NCBI RefSeq assembly: GCF_016405985.1
Contig: NZ_JAEFCF010000030.1
Span: 1-64,000, forward strand
DNA length: 64,000 nt
Reading direction: 5' to 3'
DNA from: Paracoccus sp. IB05
GTDB lineage: Bacteria; Pseudomonadota; Alphaproteobacteria; Rhodobacterales; Rhodobacteraceae
Part shown: one piece after another, positions 43,304-53,378 of the stretch
How the letters are laid out: every line of letters begins with the position of its first letter
Numbering within the stretch: the stretch's first letter is position 1
Position numbers and translations under genes: made by a program
Notes under the pieces: model-generated
What the model saw: only the letters and a program-made list of their open reading frames with translations
Told to the model about the DNA's origin: nothing
Database searches by the model: none

Positions 43304-44395
43304 ATGAGCCCATCCCAGAGCCATACCCAGCATGCGATCACGCTTCAGGGCGTCTCGATGAGCTTCGGCTCGGCGCTGGCGCTGCGCCCGACCGATCTGA
43401 CGGTGCATCGCGGTGAATTCCTGACGCTGCTCGGCCCGTCGGGATCGGGCAAGAGCACGCTTCTGAACCTGATCGCCGGGGCGATTGCCCCGACCGCAGG
43501 GCGCATCCTGCTGGATGACCGCGACATTACTTTCACGCCGCCGCGTGACCGGGGCATCGGTATGGTGTTCCAGAATTATGCGCTGATGCCGCATATGACG
43601 GTGTTCGAGAATGTCGCCTATCCGCTGCGGGTGCGAGGCTGCTCTGCCGACGAGATCCGCCGCAAGGTGCATGAGGCGCTGGAGCGCGTCGGCCTGAAAG
43701 GCTTTGAGGAGCGCAAGCCGCGCCAGATGTCGGGCGGCCAGCAACAGCGCGTCGGAATCGCCCGCTGCATCGTCTATTCGCCCGCGATCATCATGATGGA
43801 TGAACCGCTTGGCGCGCTGGACAAGAACCTGCGCGAACAGATGCAGGATGAGATCAAGCGCCTGCATACCGATCTGGGCACCACCTTCATCTATGTGACG
43901 CATGATCAGGAAGAGGCCCTGAACATGTCGGATCGCATCTGCCTGATGAGCGTCGGCGAGATCGCCCAGCTTGGCACCCCGGATGAGCTGTATTTCGCGC
44001 CGCAAAGCCGCTTTGTGGCGGAATTCATCGGGGAATCGAACCTGATCGAGGGCAGTATCTCGGGGCCGGGCCGCATGGCCGCCGCGGCAGGCGGCGAATT
44101 TGTGCTGCGCGATACGACCCGGGCCAAAGGGGCTGCCGTCACGCTGATGATCCGTCCCGAGCGGCTGCACCTGCTGGCAGAGGGCGAGACCGCGCCTGCC
44201 GGAGCCAATCTGATCGAGGGCCGGGTTGCAGGGACCTCTTTCATCGGCGGTATGACCCGGATCCAGGCAGAGGCCGGCAACGGTCTCGTCCTGACCACCA
44301 AGGCGATTTCCGAACATGTCAGCCGCCGCGCCCGGCCAGGAACGCCGGTGCGGCTGTGCTGGAACCCCGAAGACGGCGTATTGCTGGACCGCTGA
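43304..44395 (+). CDS. ABC transporter ATP-binding protein (PotA-like)
   Basis: A 363-aa ATPase with Walker [11 protein letters not shown]-loop QNYALMPHM, signature MSGGQQQR, Walker B IIMMDEP, the D-loop and the switch [11 protein letters not shown]-terminal TOBE regulatory domain begins about residue 265. It drives the permease pair encoded at 38160-39813. ATG 43304 has AGGAG eight bases upstream; a GTG at 43295 is in frame but overlaps that site. The ATPase is separated from its permeases by three enzyme genes, which is unusual. Confidence 0.9.
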   Translation: MSPSQSHTQHAITLQGVSMSFGSALALRPTDLTVHRGEFLTLLGPSGSGKSTLLNLIAGAIAPTAGRILLDDRDITFTPPRDRGIGMVFQNYALMPHMTVFENVAYPLRVRGCSADEIRRKVHEALERVGLKGFEERKPRQMSGGQQQRVGIARCIVYSPAIIMMDEPLGALDKNLREQMQDEIKRLHTDLGTTFIYVTHDQEEALNMSDRICLMSVGEIAQLGTPDELYFAPQSRFVAEFIGESNLIEGSISGPGRMAAAAGGEFVLRDTTRAKGAAVTLMIRPERLHLLAEGETAPAGANLIEGRVAGTSFIGGMTRIQAEAGNGLVLTTKAISEHVSRRARPGTPVRLCWNPEDGVLLDR

Positions 44396-44421
44396 AGCCA
44401 TCCCCTCCCCGGAGCCCGATC

Positions 44422-45834
44422 TTGTCTGATATCCTCTCGCGCCTTCGCGCCATTCCCGGCCTCGCCATCGTCACCGATGCCGATGACATGGCACCGCATC
44501 TGGTGGACTGGCGGCGCCGGCATTCCGGCGCGGCACTGGCGCTGGTGCTGCCCTCTGATACGGCCGCGGTTTCGGCGGTGCTGCGCGCCTGTTTCGAGAC
44601 CGGAACGCCGGTCTTTCCCCAGGGCGGCAATACCAGCGTCTGTGGCGGCTCGGTTCCCGATGAAAGCGGGGCGGGGATCATCCTCAACCTCGCGCGGATG
44701 AATGCCATTCGCAAAATCGACGCCGATGACGACAGCATCATCGTCGAGGCAGGCTGTATCCTGCAAAAGGTGCAGGAGGCGGCGGCCTCGGCTGACCGGC
44801 TGTTCCCGATGAGCCTTGGCGCCGAAGGCTCCTGCCAGATCGGCGGTAATATCGCCACCAATGCGGGCGGAACCGGCGTGTTGCGCTATGGCAATATGCG
44901 CGATCTGGTGCTGGGGCTTGAGGTGGTTCTGGCCGATGGCACGGTGTGGGAGGGGCTGCGCACCCTGCGTAAGAACAATTCCGGCTATGATCTGCGCAAT
45001 CTCTTCGCCGGGTCAGAGGGGACGCTGGGCGTGATCACCGCCGCCGCGCTGCGGCTGTTCCCGCGCCCGCCGCATACGCTGACCGCGATGCTGGCCGCCA
45101 GGGGCAATGATGCGGTGCTCGCGCTGGCGCGCCAGCTGCGCTCGGCCTTCCCGGGCGAGGTTTCGGCGCTTGAGATCCTGTCGCAAAGCCAGATGGCCAT
45201 CGTCTTGCGCCATGTGCCGGGGGCGAAGCTTGCACTGCCGGAGGATGCCGACTGGTATCTGCTGGCAGAAGTCTCGGGCTCAACCGCACCCGAAGCGCTG
45301 GAGGAGCGGCTGACCGATGCGCTGGCTCCCGCCTTTGAGGCAGGCGCGGTGCTGGATGCGGTGCTCGCGACCAGCGAACGCCAGCGCGGCGAGCTATGGG
45401 GGCTGCGCCATCACGTCACCGAGGGCAATGTCAAAGAGGGCATGGGCCTGACCCATGATATCGCGGTGCCGCTGGCGCAGATCGGCCCCTTTATCGCCGC
45501 CGCCGGGGCCTGGCTGGCGCGTGAACTGCCGCAGGCGGTTCCGGTGGTGGTCGGGCATCTGGGCGACGGAAACCTGCATTACATCGCCATGTTCAGCCAT
45601 GCTGACTGGGCCGCGGTTAGCGACAAACCCGGTCTGACCGCGCATCTGAACCATGCGCTTTACGACATCGCCGCGGCGATGGGCGGAACCTTCAGCGCCG
45701 AACATGGGGTCGGGTCGATCCATATTGCTGATATGGCCCGCTACAAACCCGAAGCCGAACTCAGGATGATGCGCGCGATCAGGCAGTTGCTTGATCCAAA
45801 AGGCCTGATGAACCCCGGGCGTGTGCTGCCGTAA
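44422..45834 (+). CDS. FAD-binding 2-hydroxyacid oxidase/dehydrogenase (GlcD/DLD family)
   Basis: A 470-aa flavoprotein of the vanillyl-alcohol oxidase fold. The FAD-binding part has VFPQGGNTSVCGGSVPD and GGNIATNAGGTGVLRYGNM, followed by GLRTLRKNNSGYDLRNLFAGSEG. The C-terminal domain has GHLGDGNLHY and the SAEHGVG block that ends FAD oxidase C. Relatives oxidise D-lactate, glycolate, D-2-hydroxyglutarate and similar acids. TTG 44422 is preferred because GGAG stands 8 bases upstream and the known start SDILSRL follows. A longer frame upstream overlaps the ATPase gene. Confidence 0.88.
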   Translation: MSDILSRLRAIPGLAIVTDADDMAPHLVDWRRRHSGAALALVLPSDTAAVSAVLRACFETGTPVFPQGGNTSVCGGSVPDESGAGIILNLARMNAIRKIDADDDSIIVEAGCILQKVQEAAASADRLFPMSLGAEGSCQIGGNIATNAGGTGVLRYGNMRDLVLGLEVVLADGTVWEGLRTLRKNNSGYDLRNLFAGSEGTLGVITAAALRLFPRPPHTLTAMLAARGNDAVLALARQLRSAFPGEVSALEILSQSQMAIVLRHVPGAKLALPEDADWYLLAEVSGSTAPEALEERLTDALAPAFEAGAVLDAVLATSERQRGELWGLRHHVTEGNVKEGMGLTHDIAVPLAQIGPFIAAAGAWLARELPQAVPVVVGHLGDGNLHYIAMFSHADWAAVSDKPGLTAHLNHALYDIAAAMGGTFSAEHGVGSIHIADMARYKPEAELRMMRAIRQLLDPKGLMNPGRVLP

Positions 45835-45922
45835 TCCGCCTGGCACCTGCCTCAGGGATCGCTTGCAAGTGACTGAAGAGACGATGAATATATCTCAGGG
45901 AAAAGGTCTCGGGGGGATCACC

Positions 45923-46681
45923 ATGACCGAACAGACTTCGGGCCGCGACGGCGACAAGGTGCTGCGTGTCCTGCGGGACGGCATCCTTCGGCTTGACCTG
46001 CGGCCCGGCGCCGTGATCGACGAAGCCGGGATCGCCGCACAGCTTTCAGTCTCGCGCACCCCGATCCGTGAGGCGATCATCCAGCTGATCGCCGATGGGC
46101 TGGTGATCCGCGATGGCCGCACCGCGCGGGTCGCGCCGCTGGATTTCGACGAGGTGCCAAAGCTTTACGAGGCCCTGCTGATTTCAAGCCGGATGATCCA
46201 CCGGCTTGCGGCAGAAAACCGGACCGAAGCCGACCTTACCGCGATACGTCAGGCGATGCTCGATTTCGAGGCCCTCACCAGCAGCGGTGACGGGCTGGAA
46301 CGGCAGGATGCGAATGTGACCTTTCACACCCGGATCGCGGCGGCGGCAAAGAACCGTTACTTCCTCGATTTCTATGAGCGGACGCTGATCGCGTCCAGCC
46401 GTCTGGCGCGGGCCTGTTTCTCGAATACCGACCGCGCCAGCATCTCGGATGCCGAACCCGATGACGAACTGGTGCTGCATGTGCGTGAAACGGCGCGGCA
46501 ACACCGGCTGATGGTCGAGGCGATTGCCGATCGCGATATCGCCGCCTCGGACCGGCTGGCGACCGAACACCAGGATCTGTCTCTCAACCGCCTGAAGCGG
46601 GCGATCTTCACCGGGGCGGTTGCGATCAGCTCAACCCCCGATCTCTCGCTCCCAACCGGGCGGTTCACCCTCGCCTCCTGA
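45923..46681 (+). CDS. GntR-family transcriptional regulator (FCD domain)
   Basis: A 252-aa regulator. A winged HTH (LRPGAVIDEAGIAAQLSVSR, TPIREAIIQLIADGLV) is followed by an all-helical FCD ligand domain. That domain has the His/Asp set in FHTRIAAAAKN and the later RQHRLMVEAI, which binds a metal and a carboxylate effector in many members. It probably senses the pathway's substrate and controls the operon. ATG 45923 has GGGGGGAT at 45911-45917; ATG 45884 in the same frame is the alternative. It is embedded near the end of the operon, so autoregulation is likely. Confidence 0.88.
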   Translation: MTEQTSGRDGDKVLRVLRDGILRLDLRPGAVIDEAGIAAQLSVSRTPIREAIIQLIADGLVIRDGRTARVAPLDFDEVPKLYEALLISSRMIHRLAAENRTEADLTAIRQAMLDFEALTSSGDGLERQDANVTFHTRIAAAAKNRYFLDFYERTLIASSRLARACFSNTDRASISDAEPDDELVLHVRETARQHRLMVEAIADRDIAASDRLATEHQDLSLNRLKRAIFTGAVAISSTPDLSLPTGRFTLAS

Positions 46682-46693
46682 CCAGGACCCTCT

Positions 46694-47881
46694 ATGCCGC
46701 CCGCCGCCCTGATGGATTTTGCTGAAATGCGGCAGGCGGCCCGGCGCCGGCTGCCGCGCGCCATTTTCGATTATATCGATCGCGGCACCGAGGCCGAGAC
46801 GGCCATACCTGCCCTGCGCCATGGGTTTGACAGCCGCCGGATCGTGCAAAGGGCGCTTTGCGATGCCACCACGCCCGATATGTCGGCCGAAGTGCTGGGG
46901 CGCAGACATCCTCATCCGATCATCATTGCGCCCACGGCCCTTGCGGGCCTGATCCGCTACAATGGCGAGATCGGGATGGCCAGGGCAGCGGGCCGCGCCG
47001 GGCTGCCCTATTGCGCGGCAACCCAGGCCTCGACCCGGATCGAAGAGATCCGCGAGGGCGCCCCCCAGGCCGCGCTCTGGTTCCAGCTCTATCCCTGGCG
47101 CGACCGGGAAGAGACCTTCCGCCTGATGGACAGGGTGCGCGACCTGGGCATTGATACGCTTCTGGTGACGGTCGATACCCCGGGGTCACCCAAGAAGGTC
47201 CATAATTTGCGCAATGGGTTTTCGATTCCGCTGCGACCGAACCTGAAACTGGGCCTCGATCTGCTGCGCCACCCCGGCTGGACCCTGGGGGTTATGGGCC
47301 GGTACTGGATGACGCGCGGATTGCCCTCTTTCGACAATTATCCCGGCGAGGTGCGGACGGCGATCACCCGATCCGTCAGCGACCCCCGTTTCGCCCTTGA
47401 AACGGATTTCCGGGCAGATCTTATGAAAGCGATCCGCAATCGCTGGCCGGGGCGGATGATCATCAAGGGAATCCAGCATCCCGGGGATGCCGAAACAGCG
47501 CTGCGCCTTGGTGCCGACGGGGTCGTGATCTCGTCACATGGCGGGCGCAACCTCGACAGCCTGGCCATGCCGCTGTCGGTTTTGCCAGAGATCCGTGCGG
47601 CCGTGGGCGGCAGGCTCCTGATCCTCGCAGACAGCGGCGTGCGGCGGGGCAGTGATATCGCCAAGCTGATCGGAGCCGGCGCAGACGCCGTTCTGGCGGG
47701 ACGGGCTTTCCTTTGGGCGCTGGCTGCGGGCGGCGAGCAGGGCGTGGTCCGCATGGCGGAACTGCTGCAAGATGAACTGCGGGGCTTTATGGCCTTCAGC
47801 GGCATGGCGAGCCTCGCGGATCTGCGGCGCGCCCGGTGGATTGATGAACTGCCCCTGTGGCAAAGCTCGCCCCGGGGCTGA
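46694..47881 (+). CDS. FMN-dependent alpha-hydroxyacid dehydrogenase/oxidase (LldD family)
   Basis: A 395-aa TIM-barrel flavoprotein. It starts with FAEMRQAARRRLPRAIFDYI, has APTALAGLIRYNGEIGMARAAG around the FMN site and the LVTVDTPGSPKK block. The catalytic His/Arg motif reads SSHGGRNLDSLAMPL, where SNHGGRQLD is usual, followed by DSGVRRGSDIAK. It oxidises an L-2-hydroxyacid such as lactate, glycolate or mandelate. With the FAD enzyme upstream, the operon encodes oxidases of opposite stereochemical families. It is the last gene of the operon. Confidence 0.88.
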   Translation: MPPAALMDFAEMRQAARRRLPRAIFDYIDRGTEAETAIPALRHGFDSRRIVQRALCDATTPDMSAEVLGRRHPHPIIIAPTALAGLIRYNGEIGMARAAGRAGLPYCAATQASTRIEEIREGAPQAALWFQLYPWRDREETFRLMDRVRDLGIDTLLVTVDTPGSPKKVHNLRNGFSIPLRPNLKLGLDLLRHPGWTLGVMGRYWMTRGLPSFDNYPGEVRTAITRSVSDPRFALETDFRADLMKAIRNRWPGRMIIKGIQHPGDAETALRLGADGVVISSHGGRNLDSLAMPLSVLPEIRAAVGGRLLILADSGVRRGSDIAKLIGAGADAVLAGRAFLWALAAGGEQGVVRMAELLQDELRGFMAFSGMASLADLRRARWIDELPLWQSSPRG

Positions 47882-48320
47882 TCGCAGCGGCCCCGGATTA
47901 AAACGGCCCTGCCCGCCCCGGACGAAATCAGAGACCCTGTTTCCCGCAGGTCAGGGCCAGCATCCGCCGCGACCACATACTCTGGTGCAACAGGGTTCAG
48001 AGCCGGAAGAGGCAGGCGGCGGCAGGAGCGGCCGGGACAGGACCATGCACCGGCCTCAAGGTGACAGGAGACTCCGGGCCGTTCACGATACGAGTCCCGA
48101 CCAGAACCCATCGCCCGGCATCCACTGACGCCGAAAAGGTCAGCCCGAAAAGTCCGGGCACGGCTTCGACGCGGAGACTGCGGTCCGAAGGCGCGCTGCG
48201 TGGCACAGGGTTATCGTGACATCGGTTTAAGCCAGTGATGAGTGCTGTCTGATGCGCCCCATAGGCGCTCAGCCAGCTCCTGACTTCCGGTTTCGCGCCG
48301 GTGACGTCTTCAGCGCCCTG
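47882..48320. other. Convergent intergenic region after the hyu operon
   Basis: About 440 bases. One minus-strand frame at 47997-48206 has a protein-like stretch (FGLTFSASVDAGRWVLVG) but no start context or recognised family, so I do not call it a gene. It could be a remnant. Confidence 0.35.
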
Positions 48321-49229
48321 TCAGGCAAAAGACGAGGGAGGGCTGTGGCGCAGAGCGTCGACGATCACCCGGAACGCGGGCAGGTTCTGGCGGCGGCTTG
48401 GGTAATAGATGAAATAGCCCGCAAATGGCTGTGACCAGTCGTCCAGCACCACGTTAAGCGCGCCCGAGGCAACCTGCCGGGCCACGAGATCTTCGGGCAC
48501 ATAGGCGATGCCGTAGCCGCGCATCGCGGCATCGACCATCTCATAGGATCCGTTGAAGGTCAGCTGCCCCTCGACGCGCACGCGCAGGTCTTCACCGCCC
48601 TTCTCGAACTCCCAGGCATAGAGGCCGCCCGCCGCGATCTGCCGGATGTTGATGCAGGTATGGGTGATCAGCTCTTTTGGGTGCATGGGCGTGCCGCGTG
48701 CTGCGAGGTAGCCGGGCGAGGCTACCGCCACCAGCCGCCAGTCCGGCCCGATCCGCACCGCAATCATGTCCTGCTCGACGCTTTCACCAAGGCGGATACC
48801 GGCATCGAAGCCGCTGTCGACGATGTTGCGAAAGGCGCTGTCGACGCTGAACTCGACCCGGATATCGGGATAACCGATCAGAACCTCGCGCAGTTTTGGC
48901 CAGACGATGGTGTGCAGCGCATGGTCTGACAGCGTGATCCGCACCCTTCCCGCAGGCCGGTCGCGCCAGGACATGATCGTGGCCATCTCAGACTCGATCT
49001 CGGCGATGCGCGGGGAAAGCGACAGCTGCAACCGCTCGCCTGCCCCGGTCGGGGCGACATTGCGGGTGGTGCGGTTCAGAAGCAGCACGCCCATCCGCGT
49101 CTCGAGCCGCCTGATCGTATGGCTGAGCGTGGACTGCGAGATGCCTAGCCGGGCGGCCGCGCGGGTGAAGCTGCGCTCTTCGGCCACGGCGAGGAACCAC
49201 AGAAGGTCGTTGAACTGTTCGCGTGCCAT
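48321..49229 (-). CDS. LysR-family transcriptional regulator
   Basis: A 302-aa LysR regulator. The N-terminal HTH reads FLAVAEERSFTRAAARLGIS, QSTLSHTIRRLETRMG. The effector domain has the usual two lobes (VRITLSDHALHTIVWPKL, GIRLGESVEQDMIAVRIGP). This type is often divergent from small redox or aldehyde-handling operons, as here (cupin and alcohol dehydrogenase on the plus strand). ATG 49229 follows GGAGG; the frame runs further to 49277 without a site. Confidence 0.9.
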   Translation of the reverse strand: MAREQFNDLLWFLAVAEERSFTRAAARLGISQSTLSHTIRRLETRMGVLLLNRTTRNVAPTGAGERLQLSLSPRIAEIESEMATIMSWRDRPAGRVRITLSDHALHTIVWPKLREVLIGYPDIRVEFSVDSAFRNIVDSGFDAGIRLGESVEQDMIAVRIGPDWRLVAVASPGYLAARGTPMHPKELITHTCINIRQIAAGGLYAWEFEKGGEDLRVRVEGQLTFNGSYEMVDAAMRGYGIAYVPEDLVARQVASGALNVVLDDWSQPFAGYFIYYPSRRQNLPAFRVIVDALRHSPPSSFA

Positions 49230-49573
49230 CCGGGGCCTCCATCCCGTCAGATTTATGGCTCCGGTCGATGAGTGCAAGTGGATTGCGATGGGTAATCCTC
49301 GCGATCTGTCCTTGCTATTTACAGCCCATCGAATGGATCAGCGAAAGCACGACCGGCCATGGACATGACAGCCCCCCGATGGCGAACCCGTCGCGCATGG
49401 CACAGGCGACAGTGCTGTCGGGGGGGGGCGCCGGCTTCACCGTGCCACAACTGTCGCTGACCCTGTTGCTGTCACAGATGCCGGTCACAGATGCTGGTCG
49501 CGATGGCTCTGCTGCGGTTTCCAGGTGCATCATTGCTGGCGCATCCTGCATGGGGAAATCCGGAGGCTGCGCC
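49230..49573. other. Divergent region between lysR and the cyclophilin-like gene
   Basis: About 340 bases. The part next to lysR (49250-49330) is AT-richer and should hold the promoter and LysR site. I could not identify a clear T-N11-A box with confidence. No gene is seen. Confidence 0.4.
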
Positions 49574-49945
49574 ATGAACCCGTCGAACCCCCGCCTGTTC
49601 ATCGCCAGTGCCGCCGCAGCGCTGCTGCCCGCAAAGGCCCGAACACAGACAGGACCCGCCATGCGCCTGCGTTGCCGTTGTGCCGATCAGGAATTCAGCT
49701 ATCTGTTGCGGGACAATGCGAAGCGCGCCCATCTGCCCCGCCGTCTGGATGAGACCGGAGGTCAACCGATCCGTGATGAGGCGCCGGGCGATCTGTGTTA
49801 CTTTCGCGGCTGGGGCAATCTGGCCTTCTTTCACAGCGGCTATCCCTGTCGAGACGATCTGAACCTTCCGGGCCGGATCGAGGGCGGGGTGGCGCCGCTG
49901 CGGGTCAGGGGCATGCATCCGCTGCGCCCTGATCATATGTCTTAA
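49574..49945 (+). CDS. Cyclophilin-like fold protein, shortened
   Basis: A 123-aa frame. A possible signal peptide (residues 1-25, rich in Ala/Leu) is followed by a cyclophilin-like-2 type domain: [22 protein letters not shown], then [19 protein letters not shown] and LGRI/PGRIEGG near the end. Relative to the family, about 22 residues between the DNA(T) and LPR blocks seem to be missing, so the fold is probably compromised. Such small proteins often sit beside cupins and alcohol dehydrogenases. It could be a pseudogene with an in-frame deletion. The cupin gene starts 11 bases later. Confidence 0.55.
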   Translation: MNPSNPRLFIASAAAALLPAKARTQTGPAMRLRCRCADQEFSYLLRDNAKRAHLPRRLDETGGQPIRDEAPGDLCYFRGWGNLAFFHSGYPCRDDLNLPGRIEGGVAPLRVRGMHPLRPDHMS

Positions 49946-49956
49946 GGAGAAAACCG

Positions 49957-50352
<396 letters not shown>

Positions 50353-50460
50353 CATCGCTGAAACCCGTATAATCTGCACCCAGGGTCAGCCCCGGCGGGT
50401 CAGGAATCGCCCTGACCACAGCGCAAAACCGGCCGGACCCACCACAAAAGGAGACCTGAA

Positions 50461-51504
50461 ATGGTTGTGAAAGCCTATGGCACCCCGGCAGGTGATGCGC
50501 CGCTGGCCCCCCTGAACATCACCCGCCGCATCCCCGGCGCCCATGATGTGCAGATCGGGATCCTGTTCTGTGGCATCTGCCATTCCGACCTGCATCAGGC
50601 CCGGGGCGAATGGGCCGGAACCCTGTACCCCTGTGTTCCGGGTCACGAAATCGTCGGCCGCGTCGCCTCGGTCGGCGCGCATGTCACGAGCCACAGGCCC
50701 GGTGATCTGGTCGGCGTCGGCTGTATCGTCGACAGCTGCCAGCATTGCGCCGAATGCAATGACGGGCTGGAGAATTACTGCGACGGCATGATCGGCACCT
50801 ATAATGGGCCGACGCCGGATGCGCCCGGCCACACCCTTGGCGGCTATTCGCAAGAGGTGGTGGTACATGAGCGCTATGTGCTGAAGATCACCCATCCCGA
50901 GGATCAGCTGGCCGCCGTGGCCCCTCTTCTCTGCGCCGGGATCACCACCTGGTCGCCGCTGCGCCATTGGGGGACGGGCCCGGGCAAGAAGGTTGGCGTC
51001 GTCGGGATCGGCGGGCTTGGCCATATGGGCATCAAACTGGCCCATGCCATGGGCGCGCATGTTGTGGCCTTTACCACCTCGGAGTCAAAGCGGGCCGATG
51101 CGCTGAAGCTCGGCGCGGATGAGGTGGTGGTGTCGCGCAACGCGGCCGAGATGGCCGCCCATGCCAAAAGCTTCGATCTGATCCTGAACACGGTGGCCGC
51201 GCCCCATGATCTGGACGCGTTCCTCGTGCTGTTGAAGCGCGACGGAACGTTGACGCTGGTCGGCGCACCCGCCACGCCGCACCCGATGCCCAATGTGTTC
51301 AACCTGATCATGCGCCGCCGCAGCCTTGCCGGGTCGATGATCGGCGGCATCCCCGAGACGCAGGAGATGCTGGATTTCTGCGCGAAACACGGCATCACCT
51401 CGGATATCGAGATGATCCGTGCCGACGAAATCGAGACCGCTTACGAACGGATGCTGAAAGGCGACGTGAAATACCGCTTCGTCATGGATATCGCCACGAT
51501 GTGA
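50461..51504 (+). CDS. Zinc-dependent NAD(P) alcohol dehydrogenase (YahK-like)
   Basis: A 347-aa medium-chain dehydrogenase. The catalytic zinc ligands are in CGICHSDLH, PGHEIVG and the later Cys of LLCAGITT. The structural zinc ligands are in CIVDSCQHCAECNDG with a following Cys in NYC. The nucleotide fold shows VGIGGLGHMGIKLA. The SESK start after strand 2 suggests NADP preference, as in YahK aldehyde reductases. It probably reduces aldehydes. GGAGACCTGAA precedes the start. A strong terminator follows. Confidence 0.9.
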   Translation: MVVKAYGTPAGDAPLAPLNITRRIPGAHDVQIGILFCGICHSDLHQARGEWAGTLYPCVPGHEIVGRVASVGAHVTSHRPGDLVGVGCIVDSCQHCAECNDGLENYCDGMIGTYNGPTPDAPGHTLGGYSQEVVVHERYVLKITHPEDQLAAVAPLLCAGITTWSPLRHWGTGPGKKVGVVGIGGLGHMGIKLAHAMGAHVVAFTTSESKRADALKLGADEVVVSRNAAEMAAHAKSFDLILNTVAAPHDLDAFLVLLKRDGTLTLVGAPATPHPMPNVFNLIMRRRSLAGSMIGGIPETQEMLDFCAKHGITSDIEMIRADEIETAYERMLKGDVKYRFVMDIATM

Positions 51505-51513
51505 TCCAGGGCG

Positions 51514-51541
51514 GGCGCTCCGGCATGGCCGGGGCGCCTTT
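51514..51541 (+). terminator. Rho-independent terminator after the alcohol dehydrogenase
   Basis: An 11-bp stem (51514-51524 with 51528-51538, one T-G pair) closes on a 3-base ATG loop and is followed by TTTCT. It lies nine bases past the stop codon. Confidence 0.8.
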
Positions 51542-51743
51542 CTGGCAGTCGGGTGGCGGGCTCCGGCAGCTCCCATGATCTGACACATCTAAGGCGTGGC
51601 AAAGGCCGAGGGACCCTATTGGCGATTCTGGTCTTCCGGAAGCGGTCAGTGACCGGCCCTATTGGGGTTTGCACCGCTTCAGGGTTTCGCATGCCGCATT
51701 TGTCATTCCGCCAGGAGAAAGCTGCCGGCGACAAGAAAGCCGA

Positions 51744-51893
51744 TCACGGCGCGGATCCGTCTGCGCGGGTCAGGATCATCAGCAGCCGCCAGCTGGCGAT
51801 GACAAAATGGTAGCCAATCCGGTCCTCCAGAGGCCGCAGCGCCCTGCTGGCCGAGGGCTGCCCCGGGCCGAGGTGCCGCGCAGCCCCGGTGAT
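51744..51893 (-). pseudogene. LysR-type HTH fragment
   Basis: A minus-strand stretch encodes ITGAARHLGPGQPSASRALR, then PLEDRIGYHF. This matches the recognition-helix region of LysR regulators. Neither a normal N-terminus nor an effector domain is present; the frame stops at 51744. It is a gene remnant. Confidence 0.5.
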
Positions 51894-52386
51894 ACCATCT
51901 TCCGCCGCGATCGCATTCCGCCCTGAGCGGGCCGAAAACCACACTGTCCATGCCGATACTTTCTTTCTGGGAAAGAACAACTTCGCGACTGATACGCGCT
52001 GCCTCAGATCGCGACACCTGCGGGCTGGACCCGCAGCAACCGCTCTGGTCAACCGGCGTGATGCATATCCCTGGCGTGAGCCGCGATGAGGAGGGCATGA
52101 AACCCTGCCGCGAGCGCATCGGCGCAACACCGGCGCCATTCGCGCCGCAATCCCTGGTGCATGGTGACCGGGTTGAGTGGCTGGAAGTCACGGTGCCATG
52201 GGGAAGGGGCGCGTGATGCGCTTCGCCGGCATGGAGGACGCGCGCGCCTGGTGCGGCTCGCCGGCCTGTCAGGATATTCCCGGGCATCGCCTCTCAGCCG
52301 CGGAGAACCGCGCTTAACTCGTCAAAGGGCCGGACGCCTGCGCCTCCAGCCCGTTTTCCAAAGAGGGCAGGAAAAAACCCACACCA
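51894..52386. other. Degenerate region before the SDR remnant
   Basis: About 490 bases with several short frames on both strands and no recognised domain. It lies between two gene remnants and probably contains more of the same decayed material. Confidence 0.4.
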
Positions 52387-53010
52387 CCCAGCACAAAACC
52401 CTTCTGATCACCGGCGCCTCTTCGGGCATCGGCGAGGCCACCGCAAAGCTCCTCGCCGCCAGAGGCGCGCAGGTGATTCCGGATGCGCGCCGCGAAGACC
52501 GGCTGAAAAAGATCGCCCGGGCGGATCACCGAGGCGGGCGGCCAGGCGATCAGGCAGGAGATGGACCTTATCGACGCGGAGGGCAGCCTTGCCTTCATTG
52601 CCCGTACCCGTATCCGTGCCTCTGCAGAATTCGGCAGCATCGACGCGATTTTCCCCAACTCCGGCCCAGGGCCGGGGGCGCCGGTCCCGGCTCTCAGGAC
52701 CACGGAATGGACGCGTATGATTGATATGACCATCAATGGCGTCCCTAACGGGTCGCCGCCGGTATGGGCGCATGCCTCGGGCAGAAGTCGGGTCATATCC
52801 TGGCAACCTCTGCGGTGGCGGGTCTGACGGCCTGTCCGAATGCGGCCGTATACGGCAGCGGCACATGGTTTGTACGCTCTTTCATGGAGGTTTTGCGGAT
52901 GGTATCCGCGATGCAAGGCGGCAAAATCCGTATTGCGGCCATCTGCCCGAGCGGATCGCCAGCGTTGCGGCCTATGCGGGCGACACCCTGCCCGCGTACC
53001 GGCGTCCGGG
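52387..53010 (+). pseudogene. Short-chain dehydrogenase gene broken by at least two frameshifts
   Basis: Three consecutive frames together give a classical SDR. First comes KTLLITGASSGIGEATAKLL with the Gly motif. After a shift near 52520 comes ITEAGGQAIRQEMDLID and SIDAIFPNSGPG (NNAG region), TEWTRMIDMTINGV. After a second shift near 52755 comes KSGHILATSAVAGLTACPN and AVYGSGTWFVRS, where the catalytic Tyr region has degenerated. No full-length product is possible. It lies behind the cupin/alcohol dehydrogenase pair and was probably part of the same redox cluster. Confidence 0.75.
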
Positions 53011-53378
53011 TCGCTGCGGCGTGCAGACCGCTATCCGATGTCAGGAGACATCAGGCTGACGCCGGGTTGCTGCGCATACCATCTCCGCAGCGCCGGCCGA
53101 TGCCCGGCGCGGTTCCCGGATGTATGCAACCGTTTCTCCAGGCCAGATCAATGCGCAAGACATGCCTGGCGGCTCGGTTCCTGCCTTCGTCGCAGGCCCG
53201 CCGGAGGCTCTGTTGCACCAATCCTGTGAAGGGTTCATCTGCTTAGCCCCGGGGAGCAGCAGGATGGTCCGTATCCATGCCTTGCGTGATCAGATCGGCC
53301 CTGTCCCGCATATCGGAAAAGACGGGATACCGCGCGATATGTCAGCCCGGACCCAAATCTGTCCGGCGCGCCGACCCC
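53011..53378. other. Convergent spacer between SDR remnant and photolyase
   Basis: About 370 bases; no gene or clear terminator seen. Open frames here are Arg/Pro-rich. Confidence 0.4.
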
